DNA of 64,000 bases, from the NCBI GenBank assembly GCA_010093685.1, contig MU006231.1, positions 854,428-918,427 of the forward strand, written 5' to 3'. This document shows, one piece after another, positions 20,584 through 33,290 of this stretch (positions are counted from its first letter, which is position 1; each line of letters begins with the position of its first letter). Position numbers and translations under genes: made by a program. The notes beneath the pieces are model-generated. The model saw nothing but the letters and a program-made list of their open reading frames with translations, ran no database searches and was not told where the DNA came from. The stretch comes from Ophiobolus disseminans. Its lineage: Eukaryota > Ascomycota > Dothideomycetes > Pleosporales > Phaeosphaeriaceae.

Positions 20584-22057
20584 ACCGCATTACCACGACC
20601 CGGCACTGCATGCACTCACGTTCAACAAAGAACCCAGCTCATTCACTGCGCCATCCGGCATGCGCACCAGCCGAAACATGATACACATGCCGATTACATC
20701 GAGGTCACGTGGCTGATATGCAATGCACTTAAGCGACTAAGCAAACGACTGCCGTCAGTTTTGGACCAGTCGGAAAGCTTGCAAAAGCGGGAAGCCGTTG
20801 CGATCGCTCGGTGCCGCTGCTCTGACAGATCACCGGGCCACACGGACGAATGAACATGTTTGAATGCCGTGCAACGGTGCTGTTGGTCTTTTGTGTGCAT
20901 GTGAAGGTCGATTTGCTGGGAATGTGTAACCAGAGAAGTCGAGATGACATGGAGAATCTCGAAAGGGATGGCCATCGCTCCACTTTCTTTTTGGGTTTCG
21001 GCCAATTCTGCTGCTGACGAGCTAAGGGAGAGGCGAATGATGCGCCAGAAAGGGTCAGGCAGCGTGTGTTGGGCAGCTGATGCGCCGCAGAGCTCTCGTG
21101 AACCTTGCTGCAACCCCCGAGGAGTAGACAATATCGAACTCTACCATTTTTCATATCCAAAGTTAGCATCAAGCACGCGTCACTCCTCGTGTCAAGGCCA
21201 TCTGCCAAGTTAGTATTGGTTTCGTCCACGTTAAAAAGCGAGCTACAAGGCGCGGCTCCGGCCCGCCCGTAGCAGGGTGCCTGACTTTGGCTTCCTGAGA
21301 TCTCGACCAGCGAACATGTACGTGCTATGGCACAGGGTCAGGCGTTCCTATGCCACCTTTCCAGCGTGCATAAACGGGCAGTCAGTCGCCTGTGCTGGAG
21401 ATGGTGCATGCTCAAGCGATGGGCGGTGCCGTCAGAAAGGACGGTACTTGCGGTGTAGCAGGTGGAGAATCAATATGACGAGCCAGCGGCGTTTGATGGC
21501 ACTATAACCAAGACATGCATGGCACGAAGCAGCTCTGATAGCAGCACATGCATGCGTATTTGCAAGGTCGTCCCATGGTTTCATTGGAGGATAGGCACAT
21601 GAGCCAATGAAGCCTCATCCGCTGCCAGACGTCTTGGTTGCGTTGCCCCTCGCTCCTCTGCCGCTGCCTCCGTCCCTTCTTCTAGAACTCTGCGTGACTC
21701 AGCTCGCATCGTCGCGCTCACTCTCGCTCTCCATCCAGTGCTTTGCGGAATCCAGACGAGCACGCTCGCACGCACGCCCTCTGACGTCTCTAGCTCGTGG
21801 TCGCGGGCTCCACCAAGGCCGGCTCATTTGCAGCCAGGAGTTCGGCTCCTCCTTGCCATCCCTGAACAGCAGCCCATCGCGCTGCTGCAAACCTCAATTT
21901 CCCCCTATCCGTCGTCTGCGACCGTCGCCTGTCCGATATTACCACGCTGCGCGCTTGGGCTACCACGTTGCCTGGCCTTGGCGCAGATGTACTAACCTGC
22001 ATCCTCCAACCCTGACTTTTTCTCTCTTGCGGCAGCTTCCTTCCCTCCGCATCCACC
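20584..22057. other. Long upstream region of the RRM-R3H gene
   Basis: About 1.5 kb. The last 450 bp are CT-rich and likely form a long transcribed leader with small upstream ATGs. The rest has no recognised gene or repeat. Confidence 0.45.
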
Positions 22058-23936
22058 ATGTACTCTTCCTATGACCAGTCGACGTCACGGTCGCCTGGCT
22101 CGCACCGCAACCAGCCACAGACAGGCACTCTCCATCGCATGCCGTCGCGACAGTTCGACGCCTACGCCCCGTTGCCGCAGAGCAGCCTCTACACGTCCGA
22201 GGACCACGGGCGCCCCTACGAGCAGCCGCGCAGCTACGACCGCCTGAATGCCACCGTCCACGGCGGCGGCGGCTACGGCTACGATATGGGCGCACCTGCG
22301 GGCTGGAACGCGAACGCCTTTTCGCAGAACGGCCTCGGGTCGCTGGGCGGCGCCGCAGCTGCTCGCATGAAATCGCAGCAGCGAGGCGGCGGCCGCAGCG
22401 CCCTGCCTTCGGTAAGAGGCCCCACGGCCCAGACACGCGCAGACTATGGCTGACACTGCCTCTAGGGATGGATGGACCAGCCGCCCCAGGGCCTGCCCAG
22501 CTTTGCCCTTCCCAGCCTCAACAACGGGAACAGCTCCATGCTGAACCCCAGTTATGGACAGGACGTCGACGAGGAGCTCATCCCCACCGCCATCGTCATC
22601 AAGAACATCCCGTTCGCCGTGAAGAAGGAGCAGCTGGTGCAGCTCATGACCGACCTGCGCCTGCCCTTGCCCTATGCCTTCAACTACCATTTTGACAATG
22701 GAGTGTTCCGCGGCCTCGCGTTTGCAAACTTCACCACGGCCGAAGAGACGGCGGCCGTCATCGAGTCGATGAACCACTTCGAGCTCAACGGCAGGAAACT
22801 GCGCGTCGAGTACAAGAAGATGCTGCCGCTGGCCGAACGCGAGCGCATCGAGCGTGAAAAGCGTGAGCGCCGCGGACAGCTCGAGGAGCAGCACCGCCCG
22901 CTCGGCGGCAGCCTCCAGTCCCAGCAGTCCTTCAGCTCGCTCGCCTCCCACATCCCCGCCTCCTCGCCCTCGCCCGTTTCGGGAATGCGAGGGGCGCCGA
23001 AGATTGGTACGTCGATCAAACTTGCCCACCAATCCTCACTAACCCATTCCAGATGTCGATCTAAACGATCCTCAAGTTCTTCAATTTTATTCTCAGCTCT
23101 TGCTGTTCAAGGAATCGCCCGAGCGCGACAGTATGACCTTTCCGCCCACGTTGGAACCCCCTCAGCGCCGCATTATCCACACCTTGGCCCATCAGCTTGC
23201 ACTCGCCCACGTGTCCAAGGGAACTGGCGAGCAGCGCCAGGTACACATCTTCAAGGTGCACGATAACCAGGGGTTGAGCCCGCCCATGCCGCAGATGCCC
23301 ACCCATCACGCGACAGAACAGCCCCGGCGCAATCTCAACCGTGCTGCGACCACAGACTTCAGCGACGTTCGTGCTGAAGGTGGTTTTTACAGCGCTTTTG
23401 GTCGCCAGACAGGTCTTCTGGGCTTTCCCGATTCCCCTGGTGGACTGAACTCGGCGCCCAACCTGCGAGGCGCTAAGTCATATGCTGACCTTCGATCTTA
23501 CACGCCTTCACCAGCCCCCTCGACCGCGAGTCATCCTGTTGGCCGCCCCGGTGGTGTGTCGCTTGAAGGTCTCGGAGGTCTCGGGTTTAATGGAGGCTCG
23601 ACGAATCCAAATGGCACCCCAACCACGGGCTCCATGGGGCAGCGCAACGACGAGATGCTGGAGCGCGAGATGAGCCGCATGCAGCTCAGCGCCACTTTTG
23701 GCCAGAGCAGCAGCCCTCGCGCACTGCGTCAAATGACCTCTTGGGAGAACCCAGGTCCCATCGGTGGTCATCGCTCTTTCAGTAGTGCTTATGATGACCG
23801 CCCGTCCCGACAGCCTCGTGGGCCGCTTCCAGAACGAGGACAGGGCTTCAGCCGCCCGCGACAGAATGGCCACCAGAACCGTGGCAGCGACGAACTCTCC
23901 TCGCAATCCAACGTCGAGATCCTTGTAAACCAATGA
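22058..23936 (+). CDS. RRM + R3H RNA-binding protein (Pin4/Cip1-Cip2 type)
   Basis: Three exons, 22058-22411, 22466-23006 and 23053-23936, with introns of 54 nt (GTAAGA) and 46 nt (GTACGT); 592 residues. The RRM lies at about 160-235: AIVIKNIPFAVKKEQLVQLM (RNP2-like) and RGLAFANFTTAEETAAVIESM (RNP1-like), with NGRKLRVEYKK closing the fold. An R3H domain follows at about 305-365 (VLQFYSQLLLF, PPQRRIIHTLAHQLAL, RQVHIFK). This RRM then R3H order is that of budding yeast Pin4 and fission yeast Cip1/Cip2, cytoplasmic regulators of stress and cell-cycle mRNAs. Flanks are Ser/Gly/Pro/Gln-rich and disordered. The splice junctions keep frame across both domains, which supports the model. Confidence 0.9.
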
Positions 23937-25444
23937 GCAACCCGGCCGCTCGACGCACATGTTGTATTGCCGCTCATTTCGAACGACATCTGCGAAACTT
24001 TGCTCTCGACGAAGAATGACGACTTTCACGGCCTTTAGCGTAGTCTGGCCTGCACAGGATTGACTTTACGATGCATACGAAGAATGATGCTACGACGGTA
24101 GAGACTACACATCCATATGAGGCCCGCGCCTCCCGATCTCGCATATTGAATTTGGGTACCGAAAAAGCATTTACGAACGAACATATCGAAATACCTCTGT
24201 CTTGTAGTTTTCTATTTCATGATATATTGTTTCCGCCCGTTTGGGTTCTATTACTTTTCCGGGACGCTGCATTTTGCATTGGAATGGTTAGTTGTTTGTT
24301 CTCCTGCTACGCGATTGTGCTGTTTAGCGACGTGCATCGCACATTAGTGGCAAGATGGCCCTCCACGGGCAGTCTATTCGACCGCCACCACAGCCCCCGC
24401 GCCAACCCTTTAGGTCACCGCTGAGAGCAGCGATCACGGGCGATATTGGTATTCAACAACAGAAGACGGATTTTGTGGAGTCTCCGACCACACCCCCTGT
24501 CTTGAACGGCGACGGTTCTTATTAGCGCAAGATGTCCTCTATGAAGTCATGCGTTGTCAACCTTCACTCCAGCTTCCACCACCCAACGCCTACTGCATGC
24601 TCAGGGAATCTTCTTGATATCGTACATTGGATCATTTTACCTTGATCTTGTTTGCGTTGCTGCATGTTCTGGTTCTATTTTGTTCAAGTTTGAATTATCT
24701 CATATAGGATCCGGTTGGGGCAGAGGGTTGGTTAGGGCAACAGGTCTCTCCTTGTCAGTATGTATTGTAATGTGCACCTAATATATTGAGATACCTCTTG
24801 GTATCGACCTTAAAATAAACGAACCAGCAATGGCTTTGACTTTCTAAACTTTATATGAAATACTGCCATGCTCAGTGAATTAACCAGACTCGATCTGTGA
24901 CGGATGAGGCCTGGCGTTGTGACGATCGGCGGCTGACGTAGCGAGTATTATGCGAACCACAAAACACAGTCTCGGGTTCCTTGTTGACGCGCGGAGCTAC
25001 TCGAGACCCACCGCTTGTTCCTGGCGTACTTTCTTGTTTTCCGGCGCCGTTAGCAGCGTTGGGCACGCGCCGTCTGCCGAGCACGTGTTTCTTCTGGGCG
25101 GCCCGGGGACTACCAGCGATTTCCTCGCCGGGACGCATGGCGATCGCAGTGAATGCCAATTGCACACCTGCACGGCCGCAATACGAAGAATGACAGCACG
25201 CCGCCGATAACCCAGTCCCACCAGCCCGGGATGTGAGCAAGACGGCCATATATCTCAAACGACATATCAACGTCTTATACGATCGCGATCTGCGCCTTTA
25301 TTGGTGGACCGGATCGTTAGACCGAGATTTGGAGTGGACGTTTAACGCACGCTGGCGCATGTGCTGCGGGCCGAAACCGTGTTGACTACACCTCTGCGCC
25401 GTTGAACTTGTGTCGGGCGGCGGACGCCATCACCACCGCGCGGC
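23937..25444. other. Intergenic, 1.5 kb, no gene seen
   Basis: The first part is the 3' region of the RRM-R3H gene; the end is the promoter of the PH-LRR gene. No domain-bearing frame, tRNA or repeat was found on either strand. Confidence 0.5.
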
Positions 25445-28400
25445 ATGTCGAGAGAGAAGCGACGGAGCATCTTTGGTCGCAGCGGCTTGACCGCGCTCAC
25501 CCCCAAGGATGACTCGCAACCGTCCAATATGCTGCGGAAACGGCGAACAGCGTCCTTCATGTCCACTGTCTCGGACGCATCCCACCAGCCCTCACTCGAC
25601 GGCACCACGATAGCGGAAACTCCACCGCCTGCATCGCCCCGGCCTACCTTCTCCCGCGGCAGCTTGAAGCGCGCAAGCTCCGTGTTTGGCTCCATCCGCG
25701 GCTACAGGGTGCCCGACGAGGATGAGCCGCTGTCTGCGACGTCGACGCGCACCTCGGCCGGCTTCGGAGAGTATCTGGGCGAGGACACGCGCCACGGGCA
25801 GGTGCTGCACTATGGTGAGGTGCAGACGAGCAGCTCTATGTTCCGGAAGAAGAAGGAGTTTCTGGTGCTGACGGAGAAGCACCTCATCCGCTATAAGACG
25901 CAGTCAAAGGCAGCAGAGGCCTTTCCCGAGTATGTTTGGCGCGGTGCTGTCTGGACATGAACTGAAGAAGCGCAGCATCCCCTCTCCCTACCAACGCACG
26001 CCCTCGTACCGGCACAGCCAGAACCCGTCGACAGGCTCATCGCACGACGTCCAGTCCCTTGCGTCCGAAACATCGGGAGAGCGCGACCAGGGAACGCCCC
26101 TGCGCCACGTCGTGGCCGTCTACCACCTCGACGACGGCCGACCGCACTTTGCTATCGAGATGTACTGGCTGGACGACGAGTCCAACAATGCCGCGTGTAT
26201 GACACTGCAGTTTGGCGACCCGGATGACATGTTCACATGGCTCGCCAAGATACGAGATACTGCCAACCGCGCACGACTGGCGGACGCAAACCCCCTCTCT
26301 GCGCACAACTCGCATCTTGCTGCCCGTGTCGTGGAAGCAGAGCGCGACTATGTCCCTCCACACTACGCCATATACAAGGTCGTTCTGCGGCCGCAGGGCA
26401 AGGCCACGACGAGGTCCTCTTCAGATGATCTAGCAAAGGTTTCTGCTTCAGTGTGCTTTCTCGCTATTGGAGTCCACAAAGTGCATCTGATTCCCTTGTT
26501 CAAGTCGCCAGTGCAACGGACGTCCACCCCGTCGCTGAGTTCACATGGTATGCAGTCTTCACACGGCATTCTTGCCCTCAGCGAAATATACGTGAGTGAA
26601 GTCGACGACACATTTGCGTTGACGTTCAGGTAAGCACAGCACGTCTAGGAACTGGCTTGTCTAATTCTGAACAGGAGACCTCTGGAACGGCCCAGGACGA
26701 TACATCTCGCTGCACTGGCTTCCAATGACATTGCCGTTCGCCTGCGGTACATGGAAGAAGGCATGCGACCCGAGTGGGAGACGCGACCATACCAGTATCT
26801 TGTTCCAGAGCAACTGAGGCAGGACATGCTTCGACAAGCTAGTCCACATCCCATGGATCAAGACTCTTTGGACCGGACGTTGACAGGATATTGCGTTGCC
26901 TATGATGTGCAGCCTGAGAACATCAGCTACCAGATCACATACCCTTCCGAGGACGCCCCCCGTTTTGAGCTCCTACCACCAGCAGGACTACGGAGAGCGC
27001 AGTACACTAGACTGGAGCTACTTGCTGTAACGCGCTCATTGCGATACAACGAAACCTTTGTTGGTATCTCGTTTAAAGGCATACACTTGGACAGTCTGAA
27101 CGGTCTCGAGGATCCAAATGGCGCTGAACATGTGTGCTTAAAGACCAAGCGAGGCACGTTTGCGCGACTAGACGTGGAGGAGCTTGAACGGTCCTGTCTG
27201 CTGGTGCAAGAGATACGCGCTCTTGCTTTGACAAATCGCAAGCTGAGGAGGCTGGATTTCACTTCGTGCATCACGAGGAAACCAAAGGACCGGTCAGACT
27301 CAGAGTTCACTGGTAGAGATAGAGGGTGCGGTATTGTTGAAGCGCTCTTCCCGCTCTGCAAATACCAGACTACGAACGTGGACTGGATCGCGCTAAATAA
27401 CATCCCCCTGGGCGAGACCGACTTGGACTACCTGGTTGCTGCGGCAGTGGAACGAAATTGCCATCTGCGGGCTTTGGAGCTGAGCGGCTGTGGCTTGACT
27501 GATCGGTCCCTGTCTCTCGTTCTGGATGCACTACGCGCGCAGGAAAATACTTTGGAGGCCATCAATCTTTCCGCCAACACATTTCGCTTATCATCGACAA
27601 TCTTCGATTCTCAGATCGGCGTATTTGGCTACCTTACAAAACTAGACCTTTCCCATATTGCTATCTCTTCTGGTTCTGAGTCTATAATATCAGTGGAAAC
27701 AATGCAAGGGTGGAGGCTGCAGGAGCTGATTCTGAGTGGAACATCTTTGAACGCCGCCATGGTCGATGCAATCGCAAGGTTTGAAGCGTCTTGACACATT
27801 GGTCGGCAGCTGTACTAATGCCTTGCAGCTACCTTGTCAACTACAAACAGTCGAAAGCACTACGAGAACTTCGACTCGATCATTGCTTCCTCACAGGGAA
27901 AGATGTTGCCTACTTGTTGCAATCCATGACCGAAACGCCGGGCAAAGCTCGAGAACTTCACCTCGATGTTAGTGAGAACTACCTCGAACAGGATCTCAAC
28001 AAATTTACAAGGGCTATCGCTCGAGGGTATGCGCCATCGAGCATGGCCATTCGACTGGTTGAGTTTGAGGAAGAATCCGACTTCCGCAGCTTGGTGTTAG
28101 CATTAGCCGCGAACAACACGATTCGGCAGCTTGATATGTCGCGCGCGTCCTTGCCATGTGACGCCTCAGAAGAGACATGCCTGGCTATGGAGAAGATGTT
28201 TGCCGACAATAGCAGTCTCGAATGGCTTGACATGTCCGGGGAAGACTCGAGGCTAGAGACCACCAAGCTGGGTGTCGGTGTCAACAGGGCACTGCGGGGG
28301 CTGCAACGCAATCGTACCCTGCGTGTCCTGTACATCAAGTGTATGTCTTCCTTATGTATGTCTCGATCAGCGCTAACACCCAGCAGACCAGAAGCTAGGT

Positions 28401-29057
28401 GTACAAGGCGCCAGTACACTTGCAGATGTGCTCAAAGTGAACACAAGCCTACAATACTTGTACTGTGAGAACAACGGCATTGCCCTGACGGGGTTCACAG
28501 ACCTCGTGAACGCCCTCCACCGCAACACCACGCTCCTCTATCTTCCCTCGATGCTAGAGAGCCGCCAAATGGCGCTTAAACAGACTGAGGATCAGGTAAA
28601 GCAGATGCGAGACGATGTTTCCATACATGCCCAATCTAAGGGACATTCGATGCGCAGCAAAATTGCCAGCAAGGTTCCAGGCAAAGCACCAAAAGAAAAG
28701 CCACACCCATCAGGGTTGTCAGATCAGGACATCAAGGCTGCGCTAGGCCTCGTCGACGAGAGCTGGGCGCGACAGGAGTATCGTCTCCAGCAGTACCTGC
28801 AACGCAACCACAACATCGCGAACGGGATACCTACCACGCTCGACGTCGACGAGGAGGACTATGAACGCCCTGATACTGCAGCAAGTCTGGGCAAGATCCT
28901 CGAACGGGTGAAAATTGAAAGTACGCCTACAACCGAGAAAGATATGCAACTAGGTGCTTCTACACCAGACACCGAATATGAGGATATTACACCTCTAGAG
29001 AAAGATTTGGAAATGTCTTTTGCGCAGAATCGGAGAGCTTTTGCATCCCGAACATGA
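25445..29057 (+). CDS. PH-like + leucine-rich repeat protein (CARMIL-like layout)
   Basis: Five exons: 25445-25929, 25976-26629, 26675-27778, 27829-28340 and 28384-29057. The introns are 46, 45, 50 and 43 nt with good donors and CTAAC-type branches, and total coding is 1142 residues. The N-terminal 100 residues are basic and Ser-rich. A split PH-like region follows (FRKKKEFLVLTEKHLIRYKT, then FAIEMYWLD, MTLQFGDPDDMFTWLAKIR). A linker leads to leucine-rich repeats of the ribonuclease-inhibitor/CARMIL kind from about residue 500 to 950 (LRALELSGCGLTDRSLSLVLDAL, LTKLDLSHIAIS, LRELRLDHCFLTGKDVAYLL, IRQLDMSRASL, LQYLYCENNGIALTGF). The C-terminus is a charged helix. CARMIL proteins regulate actin capping protein at membranes; whether this fungal protein does so is an inference from the domain order only. 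No capping-protein-binding motif is evident. Confidence 0.85.
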
Positions 29058-29795
29058 ACGATCACTCGCCCACAACACCTCCGCACACAAAACCGCCCCT
29101 ACCACATGTGCCTTTCTACAGCAAACGCAAGCACACACCTCCCTTCGCTTCGCATCCATGAATGCACGCGCTTCACACGACGCACATCACCACGACTTCA
29201 CTGTACTATATTTGTCTTCTTTCCAGCGAATACATGGTTTGGGCGTTTTCAAATTTCGCAGTAACAGTTACATCCGTTCTGGGGGGAAATATATGGAGGA
29301 AATACACGTTAGGAGCAGCGCGCTTTTGTATCGGGCTGGACATTTGGGTATCGTTCTCGCCAGTTTGATGATACCACTTAGATAGAATCTTGCGGGCTTT
29401 GGATACTACATTGGAAGCTGGGGGGTGGATTGAATATAATGACGTTTTGGATATATATGGACTTTGAAATGAGGTTCTGATGTTGGTTTGAGCGTTGCGT
29501 GTTGCGAAGTGAACTAAGAAACAATGTCTAGAAAAACGTGCTTGCGCATCGCACATGCACGCACGTCCAACGTCGCGTGGGGTACCCACATGCATGCACC
29601 CAACCCAATCCAACTCCCACCAAACTAACCCCACCTTTTACGATCGATCATCCCACCGAATCCACCACCATCCAGCGTCCAGCATCGAAGGTCTGTGCGC
29701 GCAACTTTGACATCACAACTTCCACATCACAACTCCCACATCACGATTTTCCCGCATCCCGCAGTGTAAAAGAGCTGGATGATAACAGTGGATAT
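29058..29795. other. Intergenic, 740 bp
   Basis: The 3' region of the PH-LRR gene and the leader of the next gene. A short run of CATCACAACTTC-type repeats is at 29710-29745. No gene seen. Confidence 0.5.
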
Positions 29796-30516
29796 ATGAT
29801 GGTGCGACAACATGGCAGTTTAGAAAAAGACGCAGAGACGAATCAGGCGGCGTGGGAGGCGGCGAAGGGGGCGGCGTGGGGAGGGGGGAAAGTATGTTGT
29901 ATTCGCTTCTTCGTCGTAAAATGCGATTTCTTCTGCGTGTTTTGTGTTTGCTTGATCGATTTGCTCGTCTGTAACAAAAGGTGTTGTTTCTGTGTATCTC
30001 GTTCAATGGAGTTCTGGTTTGGGACTTTCATCACTGAGTTATGGCATCTCAAAAGTTACATTTTGGCTTGATGTATATGAGAGACACAGGGAGCGATATG
30101 GGCTAACTCGATTCACAGTGGGGTGCGTTCTTCGCCGTAGCAGGTGGTGTCGCATACGCTCTTTCGCCATTATATCGCGGCTTCACAGTGCAGTTCAAAA
30201 CGTATGTACCTCTTCTCTACATCACTCCCACTCCAACTCCATCACCTCCATCCCCATTTCCCAAATCCAACTCAACTCTCGTCTCCGACACAACAAACTT
30301 ACTTTCCATAGCTACATCCAAATGTCCGGCATGGTCGTCGGCGGGTACCTGGAAGCGGAGAAGCGCATGTGGGCGTATCAACATCACATCAGGCATCAGA
30401 GGAGGATAGCGCGCGATACGGAGGTGTGGCGCAGGTATGAGGAGGATTATGAGGAGAGGGGCACGCCGGGGGTGGGGGCGGAGAGTAATGTGCATCGGAA
30501 GGGGTCGGATGAGTAG
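29796..30516 (+). CDS. Small conserved-looking protein, function unknown
   Basis: Three exons: 29796-29891, 30119-30201 and 30312-30516. The introns are 227 nt (GTATGT to TTCACAG) and 110 nt (GTATGT to CCATAG), longer than most in this window, and 127 residues result. Exon 2 reads WGAFFAVAGGVAYALSPLY then RGFTVQFKT, exon 3 YIQMSGMVVGGYLEAEKRM followed by a charged helix. The two hydrophobic stretches (about 33-50 and 62-75) suggest a small membrane-anchored or mitochondrial protein; similar short proteins with the ALSPLYRG and YIQMSGMxxGG pattern are widespread in ascomycetes, to my recollection without assigned function. The start is ambiguous between adjacent ATGs at 29796 and 29799. Confidence 0.75.
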
Positions 30517-30881
30517 GGTTTGATGATGTGGGCTTGGTCGTGTGTGGTTACCTGGCAAGAGCAGGGTTGATGGGAATGGTCAAGGTGGATGGTTGACCCG
30601 CGATTTGAGAAATCGTGATTTCTTGTACATTACAACCGAAGATTTCTAAGAGTATCCTTCCTCTTCATCAAGATTCAACTTCCTGGACCCCGATTATGCG
30701 CGCGGTTGCTCGTGCCTCCAATTTTAGGCCATGACGTTTTACGGTGCTTACATAAGGCGTCCCGCGCCGCTTCCTCAGATGCCACATTGCCATTCCCACT
30801 CTCCTCCAGGCAGCATCTTGCTGATCCTCACACACAAGCTGTTAGTTCCTTCAACACACTCCTTCGCAGCTTCACCTCAAC
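30517..30881. other. Spacer / derlin promoter
   Basis: 365 bp between two plus-strand genes. CT-rich near the end, leading to CAACATGG. Nothing else seen. Confidence 0.45.
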
Positions 30882-32049
30882 ATGGACGTCTTCTGGACAC
30901 TCCCGCCAGTCACTAGGTAAGTCCGCTTCTTCGCAACAAGCTTCAGAGCTCGACTAACAGCTTCAAAGGACTATCACCGTCCTTTCATGCGCCGTATCAG
31001 CCCTGGGATATGGTGGCATAATCAGCTTGAGCACATATGTCTTCTACAAGCCGTTTGTCTTTACGACGAAGACCTTCCCACAGCTCTGGCGCCTCCTCAC
31101 CGGGTTTCTGATTACGAAACCGAAGTTTGCGATCTTACTTGATCCATACTTCCTCTACCAATATGGCAGCTCGCTGGAGCGCGAGTCGCTACGGTTCACA
31201 CAGCCGGGCGACTTCTTCACATACACCGCGTTCGTCTCGACGGTCATTGTCGTAAGTACCCATCCACCCTCCCCACCATACGCATGCCACCGACGCATCG
31301 ACACACGTCTGCGTCAGAGATTACCTCGAAATATCTGCCCGCCCAGCCTAAAATTCTAGCTGTAGCGGTTCCTGGAATCGAGGGAGAGTACCCTTGCACA
31401 TCCCGCAGCCCCGTCATTCGCATAATCCAAACAGGGGCTGTGTGGTGCTGTGAGCGTGGTGGGAACGCCACTTAAGTAGCTTGGTGGACGCAGCAATTCC
31501 ACTGGGCGGTTATGGCTCCCTACACACCATCTGCAGTTCACGACATACTTTGTACATGGACGGACTGTTGCTAATACTGCAAAGTTACTCGCAGGCGTCG
31601 GCCTTGGATCATACACTTTCCTCCCTGCTCTCACCCTCGCATACGCATACACCTTCGCACAAGACCAGCCCACGCGCATGGCGAGCTTCTTCATTCTGAC
31701 ATTTGAGGCAAAGTACCTGCCCTTTGCCCTGCTCTTCATGACGCTCATCGTCGAGAGCCCCGACTCCGCACTCGCGCAGCTTACCGGCTTGATCGCCGCG
31801 CACATGTACGACTTCCTGACACGCATATGGCCGACGTTTGGTGGGGGAAAGAACTTCATCACCACGCCGCAGATTGTGAAGCAGTGGTTTGCGCCTGCGC
31901 CCGGTACTGCGCAGGATCGAGGATACGGAACTGCGGTTCAGGGTGGAAATAGGTCGGCTGGTGCGGGTGCTGATGCCTCGTCGGGAAGGAGCACGGGTGT
32001 GAGCAACCTCTGGGGTCAAGCTGGACCGGGGAGGCGGTTGGGGGAATAG
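30882..32049 (+). CDS. Derlin (Der1-like ER-associated degradation protein)
   Basis: Exons 30882-30916, 30969-31251 and 31537-32049; 276 residues. Derlins are rhomboid-fold pseudoproteases in the ER membrane that help extract misfolded proteins for Cdc48. Family marks: MDVFWTLPPVTR at the N-terminus, the L-W-R motif in PQLWRLLTGF, LDPYFLYQYGSSLE, and the C-terminal block LPALTLAYAYTFAQDQPTR, ILTFEAKYLPFALLFM, GLIAAHMYDFLTRIWP. About five to six hydrophobic helices are visible. The C-terminus is Gly-rich and ends without a clear SHP box, although GNRSAG and WGQAGPGRRLG are in the expected place. Intron 2 is 285 nt, unusually long here; splicing from GTAAGT 31252 to CTGCAG 31536 joins STVIV to FTTYF in frame. 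Pairs functionally with UFD1 in this same window. Confidence 0.92.
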
Positions 32050-32393
32050 GCGGGAGCTGGTAGATGTTAACCTAAGTTGAGGATGTGTACATGTAAAGAT
32101 GGGATACCTTCATAGTTGCGAGACCTTTGGTAGCTATTTGGATTGAGGTGAAACTCGATTCAATGCTCACGCTACGGACGCATGTCGATGTAGTTAAGGT
32201 AGGAAAAACATACATTACGTTTAAAGTTCAAGGGCAACACATCTCATCGTCTATCTGCAGGTATGTCATGGCCATGACTGGGAAGAAGCACCGATACATA
32301 TCACCAACACGAACGATGATGATACAACATTTAATTTCATTCATTCAGCGCGCCTCTTGGCTTCGCTACAAGACACTTTCAACGCCAGAATGT
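32050..32393. other. Convergent 3' spacer
   Basis: Holds the 3' ends of the derlin gene and the small minus-strand gene. No other signal. Confidence 0.5.
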
Positions 32394-32852
32394 CTACACC
32401 TTCTTCCCACTCCCCGCGGGATTCGACGGCCCATCCACCGCTCGCTCAACATGTCCAGCGATACCATCCTTGCTCGCATCGAACTGACTTCCAATCACGC
32501 CGTCTTTGCTGAAAGGTCCGCCGACAGCCTGGCCGATTTGGCCGATGGCGCCATCCGGGTTGAATTGCTTGCCGATTGCGCCGGCGGAGGAGATGACTGA
32601 GGGGTTCTGGTGGAGTATTAGAGATGTGTTCGTAAAATATAGTGTGTGGGGATATGGTGTGTGCAAGGGGTGGATGGGATTGGTGGTGGAAAGGGGACAT
32701 ACGCCTTGAGGAATAGCATTTGTATTCTTATTCGCGCCGAGCTTATCCGCCGCGCTGGTCGTATTATCCGTCATACTGTTTTGTGTACTTGGAGCTTGCG
32801 TGTTGCTTAGGCCGGGGATTTGGTCTGAGAGGGGGCCGGTAGACTTAGGCAT
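32394..32852 (-). CDS. Small glycine-rich fungal protein, function unknown
   Basis: Two exons, 32852-32703 and 32606-32394, with a 96-nt intron (GTATGT donor, CTAATACTCCACCAG acceptor); 120 residues. The first half is polar (TQAPSTQNSMTDNTTSAADKL). The second half has a repeated G-x-I-G pattern: AGAIGKQFNPDGAIGQIGQA, then GGPFSKDGVIGSQFDASKDG. The pattern recalls small hydrophilic, stress-related or LEA-like proteins of ascomycetes, but no named domain can be given. The frame is open across the splice and codon use matches neighbours. Confidence 0.7.
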   Translation of the reverse strand: MPKSTGPLSDQIPGLSNTQAPSTQNSMTDNTTSAADKLGANKNTNAIPQGVCPLSTTNPIHPLHTPYPHTLYFTNTSLILHQNPSVISSAGAIGKQFNPDGAIGQIGQAVGGPFSKDGVIGSQFDASKDGIAGHVERAVDGPSNPAGSGKKV

Positions 32853-33290
32853 TAAATGAATATGGGTTTGATGGGTGAGAGAAGTCGAAATCAGGGTTTA
32901 GTTTGGATTATATACGAGCGATGGCTTATGGGCAATTCGTCAGATGCGGCGTCTACAATGCGTCACGAAGCGATGATGTGATGGACGTTGTGGTGGTGAT
33001 GTCATGATGAATCGGGCGGCGAACATGTCCCATGTCGAGAAAGTCGATGATGTATCTAGCAATAGCTTCCTTGGATCTCGATTGCTGGATCTGGTCTGCA
33101 TCTGGTATCAGCCAGTCATAGGATTTAGCGTAGAATTAGGACTGTGGGGTTGAGAGTGTCATTGCTGTCGCGACTAACTGGTCTGCATGACATGCGGTAG
33201 AGTCGCACGCCAGAAGAAGTCCACCAAACGCCCCATGATGCAATTGATTGAAACGCCAATAACAAAATGGTAATGTCTCGTATTTCCATA
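32853..33290. other. Spacer between two minus-strand genes
   Basis: 438 bp; promoter of the small glycine-rich gene and the 3' end of the A49 gene. It has several GATG/GTGATG repeats near 32970-33010 but no supportable RNA gene. Confidence 0.45.

Noticed and set aside
29206..29634. Minus-strand frame of 142 codons
   Set aside because: Composition is erratic and it lies in the 3' region of the PH-LRR gene without promoter or splice signals.
32970..33010. GATGATG repeats as a C/D-box snoRNA
   Set aside because: No paired D box (CTGA) or terminal stem at a suitable distance.
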